A stretch of 64,000 nt of DNA from Gymnothorax reevesii (GCA_029721435.1 CM056573.1:72544001-72608000), one strand, 5' to 3'. Positions 46,855 to 57,420 are shown, numbered from the stretch's first letter. Notes: generated by a model from the letters alone, not told the origin. Numbers and translations are program-made.

Positions 46855-49800
46855 ATGTCACAGCGGAAGACTACACGTGTAATAAAAAAGAAGACCTTCC
46901 CTGACTGTGTTGAAGGTAATCACATACTATACAAATATATATGGACACAACACACACATTTGCATAACATATTGATACATTCATTTTTGAAATTTATATG
47001 TACATGCCATTGGTTTCTAGGTCCCAGCTATCCTTCACCCCCCAAAAAATTTAGGAAGGGGTCCCACACAGTGCCCTCAAAAGGTAATTCAAATTTCATA
47101 TCCTAATTCACCAAGCAACTTCAATGCTCTGATCTTCTATGTGTTCTGATTCCTATCAGTTATTTACATTAATGTATGCTTCTTTATAAGACGATCCTTA
47201 AACAGGGCTACTGCCAGCACCACAAACTACTGACACCAAATTAACCTTATTGCTACAGGACACGATAAAGCACCAGGGAGAGGAACTGCCCCCCCTACTA
47301 TTCCTAGTGAGTTCTGTCTGTCTGTCTGTCTGTCTGTGTCTTTCTCATAATCACACATTTAGATTTGTTTTGGGATCTTCTATCAAACTGCAAAATGTTG
47401 AACCAATGTCGATTACACATAATGGCAGATGGACTCCTTGGCTTCCAGTGTGGTATCTTGACTCCGCTTAAGACAAACCGCTTGACCTCCTTTGATGAAA
47501 TTGGATTTGATTCATTAGCAATTTTCCTGTAAACCCTTTTTTGGAATTTAAATAATTCTCTGCACTAGATGTGCTATAGTTAATGATTTCATTTCAATAT
47601 AAGGTGTCCAATATAGCATTTTTAAAACTTGAATTGTATAACAAATTTATTGTCCTTTCAGACACAGAGATGCCCTATTCAGAGGATCTTTTTGAATCGT
47701 CTTGTGACACCACAGATGCTGAGCTTTCTAAATGTAAGAGTGAGCATGAAGAAAAAAGAAATGGTTGGAGTTCCGAACATTGTTTCATACAATTTTAACC
47801 CCCCCCCCACCCCCCCTTCTTTTTAATTAGCATGGAAGCCACCGCAAGATGATGATGATGTTACGCAGCTGCCCTGTGAGTTTAAAATTCGTACTTTTGA
47901 TAGAAATATAACAAAAGGGCTTGCATTAACAGTACTTGCCATTTAAATTGATTGTAACAATGTACATATTCAATTAATATCCTCCCCAGGCGATTCCCCT
48001 GATGGATCGCTTCCAAGTCCAAAAACTGTCCTGTCTGCTCCGAAACAAACATCCACACCAGGTATGAATGTAATGTTAATTGAATTGTAACCATACCCCT
48101 TTTGGCTACCTGTGCAATAATGTTGTTGTAATCTGTACACCATATATCGCTAATTATGTAAGCCAACTTTCGATGTCTTTATCCCCCCTCAACATATAGA
48201 AAAGTGTGGTCAAATAGTCTCTTGTCCACACCACAGCTGAATTACTTTTATTAATTCTATGGCAGCTGTTGATCATGGACAGAGGACGCCAGTGCCTCAT
48301 GGCAGGGGAGGTAGTCAAGGGCGTTTACGACAAACTCCTGGATGGACACCACCAGGTATAATATTAAAAATAGCATTGAGCAGTCAGTTTTTTTCACTGC
48401 CCCTGTCTGCATATTAATAGATATTAGTGAGGTGATTATGAACATAGTCAGATTAATACATGCACATCATCTTCACCTTTACAGCAGTTACTCCGAATTA
48501 TCAAGCGCAGACTACCCCTGTAGTCCATGGCAGGGCTGGTAGACGGAGTCCAATACAGACTCGCGGATCGACCCCACAAGGTAAAACTGTTATAGATATC
48601 ATGCTTTTCATGCCAAGTACCACCTCAGAAAAAAAAATATATATATAATACCACCAGTGGTACGCATACCACAAGTTGAGAACCACTGTTAGAGATTAAA
48701 GCATCCCCATCACAATGTTTAATGTAAATAAGAACTTTCATTTGTTTTGCTGCCCTCGCCCTTCTGTTTATTTCAATAATAATATCTCGCATATTGTAGA
48801 CGTATTTCAAAGTGTAAAATGTCATTAATATTGTCATTGTTTTCAAAACTGTACAGCATATGCAGCATATGACTAATGGTGTAATGAAAAGGTTTAAATT
48901 GTGTTGCTTTTGCTCCAAGCAGATGAACGTAGACGAAGGACTCCTCTTCGGACCCGGCCAGTGACTCCAAAGGGTAAAAAATGATTCATCAAAGCAGCTG
49001 TTCCAATTTCTAGTGTAAGAATTTGAAATTTAATTTGCCTTTAATTGTTTTCAGATATCAATAAAAGATTGTCACAGGTAGCCAGGCTTGTGATTTCAAG
49101 GAAATCAAACGGTAAGTTTACATGGCCAAGTAGACATTTTGGGATGGCATTGACAAGATTAGATGTTTAATTATCCTACTTTCCACCTTCTTGTAGTGAC
49201 GCGTCAGATATCCCCAGTTGTCAAACCCAAAGTTAGATTTTTAGATCCTTGAACAGTGATGATATTCGTGTGTTTTAATGAACTTGTTGTATCAACATTG
49301 TTTTACCCTCAACATTTTCTTGTGCCCATGGAAAAAGGACTCAAGATAAGAGAGTAATGGATTATCAGTACTGATTATATAACTGGTAAACTGAGTGTTT
49401 CCTTATATCTTCCCAACAGAGCCTCTGACTCCCGAATTTGAACCCAGGCATTCTGTTCGCCGTACTCCACAAGGTACTAATTCACTTTTAGTGTAATATT
49501 TCATTGGGATGTTGCTAGTATGATTTCTAATTGCTGTGTCTTTCAGCCTCAGCAAGTCGGCGCCAAAGAAGTCCACGTATCAGAGGTACATTTTTATCCA
49601 GCTTGGTAGTGATTTTTACCCGTCTGGCGAATTATGAAGTTGTAATGAAATATTACTTCACCCAGAATGAAGCCTTTCATCCAGTATCCATTTATTGTTT
49701 CTTCCTTAATTTTAGCCGCAAAGAAGAGGACGTATGAATACCCGATGACGGAGAAAAGTAATTATGGAACTATTGTTTAAAATAACTCAAAAAACGTCTG

Positions 49801-50603
49801 TTCTGTCTTTACGAATGAAAGTTTTTGTCATTACTAAATTTGTTTTATTCAGTGTTTCAAAAGGTGGTGGTTGAGACCCTTTTAAAAATTCTCGACCAAC
49901 TCAAGATGCAGAACCGGGGGTCAGAGAGTGATGAAGAGGGAGTGTTACCGCTATCTTCGGTGGAGGAGTTTGACAGAATGTCAGGGGAACTGGAGAAGCG
50001 GAAGACTTTGAGGACTTCAATGGTAAATCAAATATAGATCCTTTAAATAACAATTCCAAATATTTGACACTATCAATAATTTGTTATATCTTACAGATCA
50101 AGAAGCTGGCATGCATTGGAGGGAGGGACGTCAGGTCCTGCACCAGGAAGGTCCTTGACAGGTATGAATACAAATTGAAAACACAAAACTATAGAACAAA
50201 CAATACGTGAAAAGGTTAAAATGATGTTCGAGTAACACCTTTTATTATATTTGCATGTTTCAGACTTTTCACCAACGCTCTGATGCGGCATTTCAACATG
50301 CTGGGTGGTGGGACTCAAGGAAAGAGGAGGTTCAAGTCCACCGTCTTCTGTTTTATTGTTTCTGGTAAAAATATGAGCACATCGAACTAGGTCTTTGTTA
50401 ATTGCTCCTATGAAGGTGTGATGTGATGTATAAATGGTGTATATGGCTTCTCCCCCACTCCTGTTTCCTTTTCCCCTTCCACAATTGCAGAAGCTGTGCT
50501 GAAGACATTCAGTGGCGCAACTGAAGCCGAGATTCAAACTGCAATGGGCGAACATTTTAAACAGGCGCCAGCCCGATCTGGTGGAGGGGGGTTCAAGAAA
50601 TAA
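46855..50603 (+). CDS. DUF4806-type protein of the EnSpm-like element, 17 exons, 412 aa
   Basis: Predicted accessory transposition protein. Exons 46855-46915, 47021-47083, 47259-47306, 47662-47733, 47831-47875, 47990-48061, 48266-48355, 48485-48580, 48923-48973, 49055-49111, 49420-49473, 49547-49585, 49716-49757, 49853-50022, 50097-50161, 50264-50364 and 50491-50603 join in frame to a stop. Twelve internal exons are multiples of three with phase 1-1, encoding a basic Ser/Pro/Thr/Arg-rich linker with TP motifs. The last four exons form a DUF4806-like domain: VLPLSSVEEFDRM, IGGRDVRSCTRKVLDRLFTN, then RRFKSTVF and EAVLKTF. DUF4806 genes beside fish and insect transposases suggest a TnpA-like DNA-binding role (inference). 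AATAAA at 50,779. Exons are by eye. Confidence 0.75.
48630..48690. repeat. hAT MITE fragment in intron
   Basis: CCACCAGTGGTACGCATACC then GTTGAGAACCACTGTTAGAG resembles one end of a Charlie-type hAT MITE within the intron between exons ending 48,580 and starting 48,923. Confidence 0.4.
49197..49252 (+). CDS. Possible alternative terminal exon of the DUF4806-type gene
   Basis: After an acceptor TTCTTGTAG at 49,196, a phase-1 exon would read VTRQISPVVKPKVRFLDP and stop at 49,250-49,252. Use of it would give a short protein without the DUF4806 domain. A relic exon is equally possible. Confidence 0.35.
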
Positions 50604-51059
50604 ATTAATTGTTTTTGCACTGTTCCTGATTTTGTTATTTAAAAGTTATATGTTCTATTGTTTACACATGTTGTCTTAAATTTTATTTATGCACTGTTCT
50701 TTGCACTGTTGTTTATACTGTTTGCCAAATGTTGTATTTTATATATTTATATATTTTATATTGTTTAGACAAAATCACAATAAAAATAAATTCTCAACAA
50801 TTTAATGTTTTTCATTCTATTGCACTTTGTATTGATGTTCTTATATAATGATGACCGAGAACCAACGTTATGTTAATTAACTGTCAGATCAGCCTGGATA
50901 CATCAACACAACCATCAAGGTACGGACAACAAGCAAAGTTTGGTCTGTAAGATTGGTCCAAATATCATTTTGGGTCTTTTAAAGGTTGCTTGCGAATGTT
51001 TTAATACTAAATCAGTATTTATAAATAAGTATTAATATACAATTTTATTATCGTTTTTA

Positions 51060-51425
51060 ATGGTCGTCTAGTAAATGTCTATAGTCTATATAACCCTCGT
51101 ATAGATTAGGTCTAAATATGAACGTATAAACCACGTCTATATATAGACGTGTATATTTAGTCGTCTATTAGCGTTTGTTTCAACGTCCATGTATAGACGT
51201 TGTTTAGACGTCTATATATAAACAAGTTTATACATAGACGTTTTTTAGACGTCTATATATAGACACACGTCTATACATAGACGTTGTTTAGACGTCTAAT
51301 AGACGTCTAGTCTAAATATAGACGTCTAAAAAACTTTCATTTCTGCACCATTATTACACCATTTTTAGACGCGGCGTCTTGGTGACGTATAGACGTCTAT
51401 TAGACGTATATTAGTCCTAAAAATG
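51060..51425. repeat. Right subterminal TAGACGTCTA-type repeats
   Basis: Dense AGACGTCTATATATAGAC, ACGTCTAATAGACGTCTA and related palindromes, about a dozen in 370 bp, mirroring the left subterminal region of the EnSpm-like element. Confidence 0.85.
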
Positions 51426-51438
51426 CTCGCTGGGTGGG

Positions 51439-51589
51439 AAATGGTTTGATAAAGTTACTCTTCCAGCTCAGTATTGCAAAAATACAACATTAGTTCCACC
51501 TGCAGCCACTAGTGTATGGGAACTATTCTCCGTGAATGAAAGATTTTTCATATCTCAATATAGGCCTAATAAAATTGGGCTGGAGAGGG
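51439..51589. mobile_element. TTAA MITE of right arm, second part
   Basis: Continuation of the MITE begun at 41,190: AAATGGTTTGATAAAG to CTGGAGAGGG, followed by TTAA at 51,590-51,593. Confidence 0.8.
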
Positions 51590-51618
51590 TTAAACAAAAT
51601 AATCTGCACAATCACCAG

Positions 51619-52187
51619 CAGCGGCGGCTCGTGAACTGGCAATAGGGGAAGCTTAAACAATCCCTTAAAATTAATGACTGGACATGAACCTGTTTTCAGT
51701 CATTCATTTAAACTGCCATAACAGAAACTCCGAAAACTCTGTACATTATCAGATGTGGCCAATTTTCATTTATAACGCATACTGATTACGACTCCAGACT
51801 TCTCACGCTTTTATTTACGCAGGGGTTGGGGTTGATGCACTCGTTTCATGATCGTTTAAATGAAATAAGATAATTTAAAAGGTCTTGAAGCAAACTCCTC
51901 CATGGACAAGTACTTAAATTCCACGCGAAAATCTCTTACTTACGCGTTGATAGAATAATTGCTGTCTACAGCAGAGGAACGAAAAATGCCACTTAAACTC
52001 ATGCTGAAATGCGTGAGAGTTGACAGGTATGCATTATTAATGAAAACTGGCCGCATCAGATGATGTTGAGTTTTCGGAGTTTCTGTTATTGTAATTTAAA
52101 TTTATGATTGAAAACAGGTCCTGAACAATCATTAACTTTAACGGATTGTTTGAGCTTCCCCTGTTGCCAATTCACGAGCCGCCACTG
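51619..52187. mobile_element. hAT-like MITE in right arm
   Basis: The ends CAGCGGCGGCTCGTGA and TCACGAGCCGCCACTG are flanked by a perfect 8-bp duplication ATCACCAG at 51,611-51,618 and 52,188-52,195. Inverted counterpart of 33,074-33,656 at the mirrored position. Confidence 0.9.
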
Positions 52188-52195
52188 ATCACCAG

Positions 52196-53570
52196 TACGA
52201 TGAGTTGCATATTTAAAGGATTTTGCGGATATTAATGGGATCAATTTATCTATCTATCTTACAAAAAAAAGCCCAGTTGCAGATTTTCGACGCATAAAAC
52301 GTTTACAGTCAGATTCCTTTGGGTTTCAGGTGTACAATAGCCTTAGTCATAGCGTGTTTAATTAAATGTAGAAATGCTGTCAATGTATTGCTATTCTATA
52401 TTAATACTCCTTCACAAATCAAATCAAATTAAAACACCGCTCCAAATTAACGCGGCTCAATATCGTTTACTTTAAATCTCCGCAGCACACAGTTTGTACA
52501 CTGACCAATCGGAATCCTTGTCCCGCCTGGTTAATTTCCATGCAATCCACTAGTAGCACTAGTGATACTAGTGGCACTAGTGCGACTAGTGGCACTAGTA
52601 GCTCTAGTGCGACTAGTGGCACTAGTCGCACTACTGGGGGTCAATTGACTCATCTAGATAACTAGTGCTGGCCAAAGTGCGCACTAGTAAACTAGTTGGC
52701 AAAAAAAAATGTAAATTAGGAGGCAGGAATGGTGACATTGCTTTCTTTAAAATAATTGGTTGACATTTCGGTTTAAACTGGGCCAATTTGCTCTTCGGTT
52801 AAGGAGATATTTAACATATATTTCAATCCCGTTTGTCCGTAGTCAGCGCAGATTTTTAACTTTTGAAACGAATGCGGGCGTATTGTTAAAATGTAGGGAG
52901 ATCGCACCCCTTACCAATTTTTATTTTAAAATTGAAAACACCGCAAAAAAACATCCCAAGAAACAAACGGATTGCCCATGTATTATACACAGATTTACTC
53001 AAAAACTTTTTACGGATTTACAAATCAATTAATATGGATTTTTAATACCAGCCACGAATCATAGCTCGTAAAATAAGCCGCGAGGCGTGGCTGTATTGGA
53101 ATCAGAGGTTCAGTCTGTTCAAGTTAACACAATAACACTGGAACCGTTTTTAGATTCAGCATAAAGAACATAATGTCACTCGCTGGAATTAAAAAGAAAC
53201 GTTGAGCTCGAAGATGGGAATGATCGATGCGATAGATTACGCATATTTCAATCGAGCCCTTTTCATGCAATTGCACTGCAGTCTTTGTGGCTGGTTCAAT
53301 TCCAAGTCGTCTCTTATGATCGAAATGATTAATTATGGGAAGCTATTTATTTCGACAGCAATGCAAGAGCACACGAACACACACCACAATAAACAGACGA
53401 CCAGAAGCTTCTTTTCGCAGCACAAGACCATTTGCCATTGGACATAGTGAACCACTTTCCGGGGCTTCTGCTTGTCATACGTGCGGACCATATGGACTGA
53501 ATTAAACAAAATGGTCTGCACAATCACCAGTACGATCAGTTGCATATTTAAAAGATTTTGCGGATATTAA
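52196..53570. other. Right arm unit B1' with module 6 and 9-bp ACTAGT array
   Basis: Reverse complement of left-arm 31,735-33,070. It holds the module at 52,504-52,540 (CCAATC, TCCCGCC, octamer degenerate), ACTAGTNNN steps at 52,547-52,640, wide ACTAGT palindromes to 52,695, then the non-coding body. No gene. Confidence 0.75.
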
Positions 53571-53602
53571 TGGGGTCTATCTATCTATCTATCTATCTAT
53601 CA
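53571..53602. repeat. (TATC)n tract, empty site of the left-arm Tc1
   Basis: Uninterrupted TATC repeats correspond to the GATA tract that is split by the Tc1 relic at 31,182-31,723. Confidence 0.8.
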
Positions 53603-53867
53603 AATAATAATGCAAAAAATATATATTCCGCTCAGTTGCACATTTTCGACACATACAATTTTTACAGTTACATTCCTCTGGGTTTTCAGGTGTGCATTAA
53701 GTCATTGCATGTTTGGTTAAATGTAGAAATGCAGTCAATTTATTGCTATTCCATATTAATACTTGGACACAATAAAACAAATGAAAACGCCGCTTCAAAT
53801 TAGTGCAGCTCAACATCGTTACAAATCTGAGCTGGCACTTTAAATCTCCACAGCATATGGCTTGTAC

Positions 53868-53915
53868 ACTGACCAATCAAAATCATTGTCCCGCCTGTTT
53901 CATTTGCATGCAGTC
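53868..53915 (-). promoter_or_regulatory. Octamer/E2F-like/CCAAT module 7
   Basis: GACCAATC at 53,869, GTCCCGCC at 53,887 and ATTTGCAT at about 53,901-53,908. Mirrors module 2. Confidence 0.45.
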
Positions 53916-53939
53916 TAATTGTACAATGTTGGAATTTCA

Positions 53940-54935
53940 GTCGTACTAGTGCCACTGGTGGCTGCATGATGGAGCTCACATGTTAACTAGTGAGGGCTGA
54001 AATGTCCACTAGTTGCACTAGTGAGGGTCTTTTTACTCTACTAGTTAAACTAGTGAAAGCCAGAAAGAGTCACTAGTTTACAAGTAAGGGTCAGAATGTC
54101 GACTAGTTGCACTAGTGAGGTTTTTAACCTTACTAGTTAACTAGTGCAGGCCAAAAAAGCCACTAAATAACTAGTTAGAGCCAGAATTCCCACTAGTTAA
54201 CTAGTTTGCATGTTTGTGACCTTACTAGATAACTAGTAACACAGACTTCTGTCTTACTAGTGAACTAGTGCGGTCCAAAATGAGTCACTAGTGAACTAGT
54301 GGGGCTGAAATTTTTCTCACTAGTCAACTAGTGGATGGCATTTTGGTGCACTAGTTGATGTCTTTGTCGAACTAGTTTGACAAAACTGTGCACTAGTCGG
54401 CATGTACGCACAACTAGTTAACTAGTGAGGTGCTGCCACTGCCATACATGTTAACTAGTGAAATTTAACTGCATGACTAGTTAACTAGTTGTGCACTAAG
54501 ACAAACGTCTGTGTTACTAGTTTACTAGTAAGGTCACAAACATGAAACTAGTTCACTAGTAGACATTTTGGACATAGCTAGTTAACTAGTAACAAATTTA
54601 AGCCTGCACTAGTTCACTAGTAAGGTAAAAAAGAACCTCACTAGTGCAACTAGTCGACACTCTGGCCCTTACTAGTGAACTAGTGAGTGTTTTGGCCTGC
54701 ACAAGTTAACTAGTAAAGAAAAAAGGACCCTCACTAGTGCAACTAGTGGGCATTTTGGCCCTTACTAGTAAACTAGTAGATATTTTGAGTCACACTAGCA
54801 TAGAGTAAAGGTCAAATAAAGTCTAACTAGTTAACTAGTGAGCATTTATGCCTTGACTAGTTAACATGTAAGATGCTACATGCAGCCACTAGTTAACTAG
54901 TTGCAATTTCCCAAGCCAACATGTTAACTAGTCAG
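53940..54935. repeat. ACTAGT array, inner right block
   Basis: Reverse-complement counterpart of 29,691-30,840 with many exact spacer matches and some gained or lost units. Confidence 0.9.
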
Positions 54936-54938
54936 CAA

Positions 54939-54992
54939 CATGCAAATGAAACAGGCGGGAGAATGTCAAAATCCTGACTGCTGATTGGTCGC
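54939..54992 (+). promoter_or_regulatory. Octamer/E2F-like/CCAAT module 8
   Basis: ATGCAAAT at 54,940-54,947, GGCGGGA at 54,954-54,960 and GATTGGTC at about 54,983-54,990. Mirrors module 1. Confidence 0.45.
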
Positions 54993-55069
54993 TATTTCTT
55001 ATTTTGAACTTATAAGCCAATAGGAAGCCTCAGCACACCCTCTTTTCCCGCCTTCTCATTAACATTTAG

Positions 55070-55731
55070 TGCAACTAGTGACACTAGTCAACATTTATTC
55101 TTTTACTAGTTTACTAGGAAGCATTTTGAGCCTCACTAGTTGACTAGTAAAGACAAAAGACACCCAAACTAGTTAACTCGTAAGTATTTTTGATTACCCT
55201 AGTTCTACTAGTGATCATTTTTAGCCTCTCTAGTGAACTAGTAAGGTCAGAAAGACACTGACTACTGTGACTTGTGGATATTTTGGCCTTTACTAGTAGA
55301 CTAGTGACACTAATTGGATCTCACCAGTTTACTAGTTACACTTGAGTGACTCTCACTAGTGTTACTAGCAGACACTTTGCCCCTATCTTGTTTTACTAGT
55401 GAACATTTAGAGCCGCACTAGTTAACTAGTAAGGTTTGAAAAGGTTTTTACTAGTTAACTAGTAGGCAATTTTGTTTTCACTAGTTAACTAGTGAGCAAA
55501 TTGGTCCCCACTAGTTAACTAGTGCACATAATTGTGATTCACTAGTTGAGCAATTTTATGCTTGACTTGTTAACATGTACGTGCTTTTACAGCGCACTAG
55601 TTAACTAGTAAGACATTTGGTGTTACTAGTTCGGTCCAGAGGCCCACTAGTGTGGACAAAGACTGAACTAGTAAAGGGCATTGCCGTCTGATATCAAGGA
55701 TATGGAATAAATGTTAAAAGGGCTTGCCATA
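55070..55731. repeat. ACTAGT array and outer right terminus
   Basis: An ACTAGT array, then CAAGGATATGGAATAAATG and GGGCTTGCCATA at the end. Reverse complement of the second left terminal copy (28,882 onward). Confidence 0.9.
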
Positions 55732-55737
55732 CCAGTT
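55732..55737. repeat. Target-site duplication CCAGTT, right copy
   Basis: Perfect match to 28,766-28,771. Confidence 0.75.
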
Positions 55738-55773
55738 GCTGTCATGACGTCAGAATGAATTTGTTCTCCCATT

Positions 55774-56112
55774 TTGCAGGTAGAAATTGCGATTGTCACA
55801 GAGCTGTTCTTCTATTCATTTAGTTTATTTAGTAAGTTGGGTAGGATACCAGAAAAAGAATTGGATCAGAGGAAATGGATGAATGTAAGTCAGACTTTGG
55901 CAAAGCTTCAGGACATGAGTTCTTGTGAGTCAGATGGAGAAGAAATATCAGGGCTCAGTGATGCGTCAAGGTCTAGTGAATCCGACTCCGATTTTGAAAC
56001 TGAATGCGATCGTGAGCCACACGGTAAAGGTATCACAGCTGCTGGGCAAACTAAGCCTTTGATGCCAGGAAGGTCACCAAAACCGGATATTTATTCACGT
56101 CATAATGCTTAG
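55774..56112 (+). CDS. Hypothetical acidic/serine-rich exon
   Basis: An open frame runs just outside the giant element. A possible acceptor (CCCATTTTGCAG) lies directly before GTAGAAATTGCG at 55,780. It contains an acidic segment (CESDGEEISGLSDAS, SSESDSDFETECD) reminiscent of N-terminal regions of transposases such as piggyBac, but no catalytic domain follows. A chance frame remains possible. Confidence 0.3.
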   Translation: MQVEIAIVTELFFYSFSLFSKLGRIPEKELDQRKWMNVSQTLAKLQDMSSCESDGEEISGLSDASRSSESDSDFETECDREPHGKGITAAGQTKPLMPGRSPKPDIYSRHNA

Positions 56113-56391
56113 GTTTCACAGCATAATTTCAAGTCCAAATACTTTGAAACATTTAAAATTAGCCACAATAGCCAACAAATTGAAGCTTTAAAGCTCTGAC
56201 TTATATACTATTTAATCAATGAAGAATCTTAGCAAAACACCATTTATTGTCCTCCGAATTCTGAAAGTACTTTGAAATGCTTTCACTGAGGCAACACCTC
56301 ACAGCTTTAAAGTATTACAAAGAGTGGTGCATTTTTGTCAACAAAGAGGATGCAGTCATATTTCCACGTCATCCATGCCATGATGAAGGGA

Positions 56392-56580
56392 GACGCAGTA
56401 GCGCAGTGGAGAGCATGGGCTTGACTTGGGATGGAAAAATTCTGTGTTCAAGTCCTTGCCTTAGCCTGTGCAAAGTGTTCTCAGGCAAAACTCTTCACTT
56501 CCACACCGCCTCACTCTACCCAGGTGTACAAATGGGTCCCAGCAAAATTGTCAGGGAAACTTGACTGAGAGCAGTGGGAG
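56392..56580 (+). mobile_element. tRNA-derived SINE
   Basis: Consensus-like A box TAGCGCAGTGG at 56,399-56,409 and B-box-like GTTCAAGTCC at 56,446-56,455, spaced as in tRNA promoters. A non-tRNA body follows. The tail was not delimited. Confidence 0.7.
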
Positions 56581-57184
56581 AACCCGAGTTGGACTAGTGT
56601 CCCATCGAGGGGGTTTAGCAATACTCCTATTTGCTTCATGTCACAGAAACCAGGGTTAAACACAGGCCTGGTGGGCCTCCAGGCATGACCTCCACGCCTG
56701 GTTAGAAATAGTCTTTATCCCGTCTGAGCAGCTGCTCATTTTGAAAACAAGAAGGGCACTTGGTAGAGCTCATACCTCCGCCATGCCCACATGTAAGTAT
56801 TATTGGTTCTGGATCCAGGAGAGTATCATCCAGACCAACAACAGCTGTGATTAGTTCCTCTTTTAGGGCAGATTCTATTCAGTGCTGAAATTTTATGAAA
56901 ATCTGTTCATTACATAAGGACATACCAAATTGTTCCGAATATAAGACCATTCTGGATATGAGACTACTCCCCTTTCTCAAGTCATATTTTGGAAAAAATG
57001 GGGTTTTGATGACAAAATCTTGTTTTAGTCACTAAAGAATAATAATCATCGCAAAAATTTATTTGAAAATACTGATAAAACAAACTGAAAGAAAAACCAA
57101 TATAAAAGATTGCAGGCTGTTGTTTTGCGCCATCTATTGTTGTGAACATGTATTGAGTATAGACTATAAAACGCACACACAGGA
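56581..57184. other. Intergenic stretch, nothing recognised
   Basis: No gene, RNA or clear repeat boundary. Confidence 0.4.
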
Positions 57185-57420
57185 TGACTGTTATTGTTAG
57201 AAGCCTAGTCCACGGAAAATACGACGACCCCATTTCTCCGCTGTGACGTGTCTTTAATGGAACGGCGGAGGCGTCAAAGATAATACAGGGTCACTTGAGC
57301 AAAAGGAGAGAAAATGGTAAACATGCCCGATGGTCGAGAGATGCTAATTTACTGAGATTCATATCTCCCCAGCGGGCCACGGTACGAAGCAGATTCCCAG
57401 TCCGTTATGGAAACACGTAG
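57185..57420. repeat. Second copy of the 27.0-kb repeat, internally deleted
   Basis: ATTGTTAGAAGCCTAGTCCA through AACATGCCCGATGG closely matches 27,034-27,180. It then skips from ACTGAGATTC to ATATCTCCCC, removing about 100 bp present in the first copy, and continues to GAAACACGTA. Same orientation as the first copy. Confidence 0.8.

Larger units (their letters stand above)
41266..51438 (+). mobile_element. EnSpm/CACTA-like autonomous element (~10.2 kb)
   Basis: The ends CCCACTGAGCA and TGCTCGCTGGGTGGG are an imperfect inverted pair (CACTGAGC versus CACCCAGC). Subterminal regions are packed with TAGACGTCTA-type words in both orientations. It encodes a TNP2-like transposase and a DUF4806-type protein on the plus strand. 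The left-arm homologue shows the empty site ACATGGGAAATGG against ACATG-element-AAATGG. A clean 2-3 bp duplication is not evident, so the ends may be off by two bases. Both genes look intact. Confidence 0.85.
28772..55731. mobile_element. ~27-kb ACTAGT-rich giant inverted-repeat element (non-autonomous?)
   Basis: The outer termini TATGG(A/C)AAGC...GCTTGCCATA are inverted copies and are flanked by the 6-bp duplication CCAGTT. The left arm (28,772 to about 35,178) is the reverse complement of the right arm (39,975 to 55,731) once a 542-bp Tc1 insertion on the left and a ~10.2-kb EnSpm on the right are discounted. That gives arms of about 5.6-5.9 kb around a 4.8-kb centre. The arms are dominated by ACTAGT palindrome arrays, GATA tracts and repeated regulatory-like modules. 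No transposase of its own is visible, so mobility in trans or a lost gene is inferred. A 6-bp duplication would fit Dada-type elements among others, but the superfamily is not established. Confidence 0.8.
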
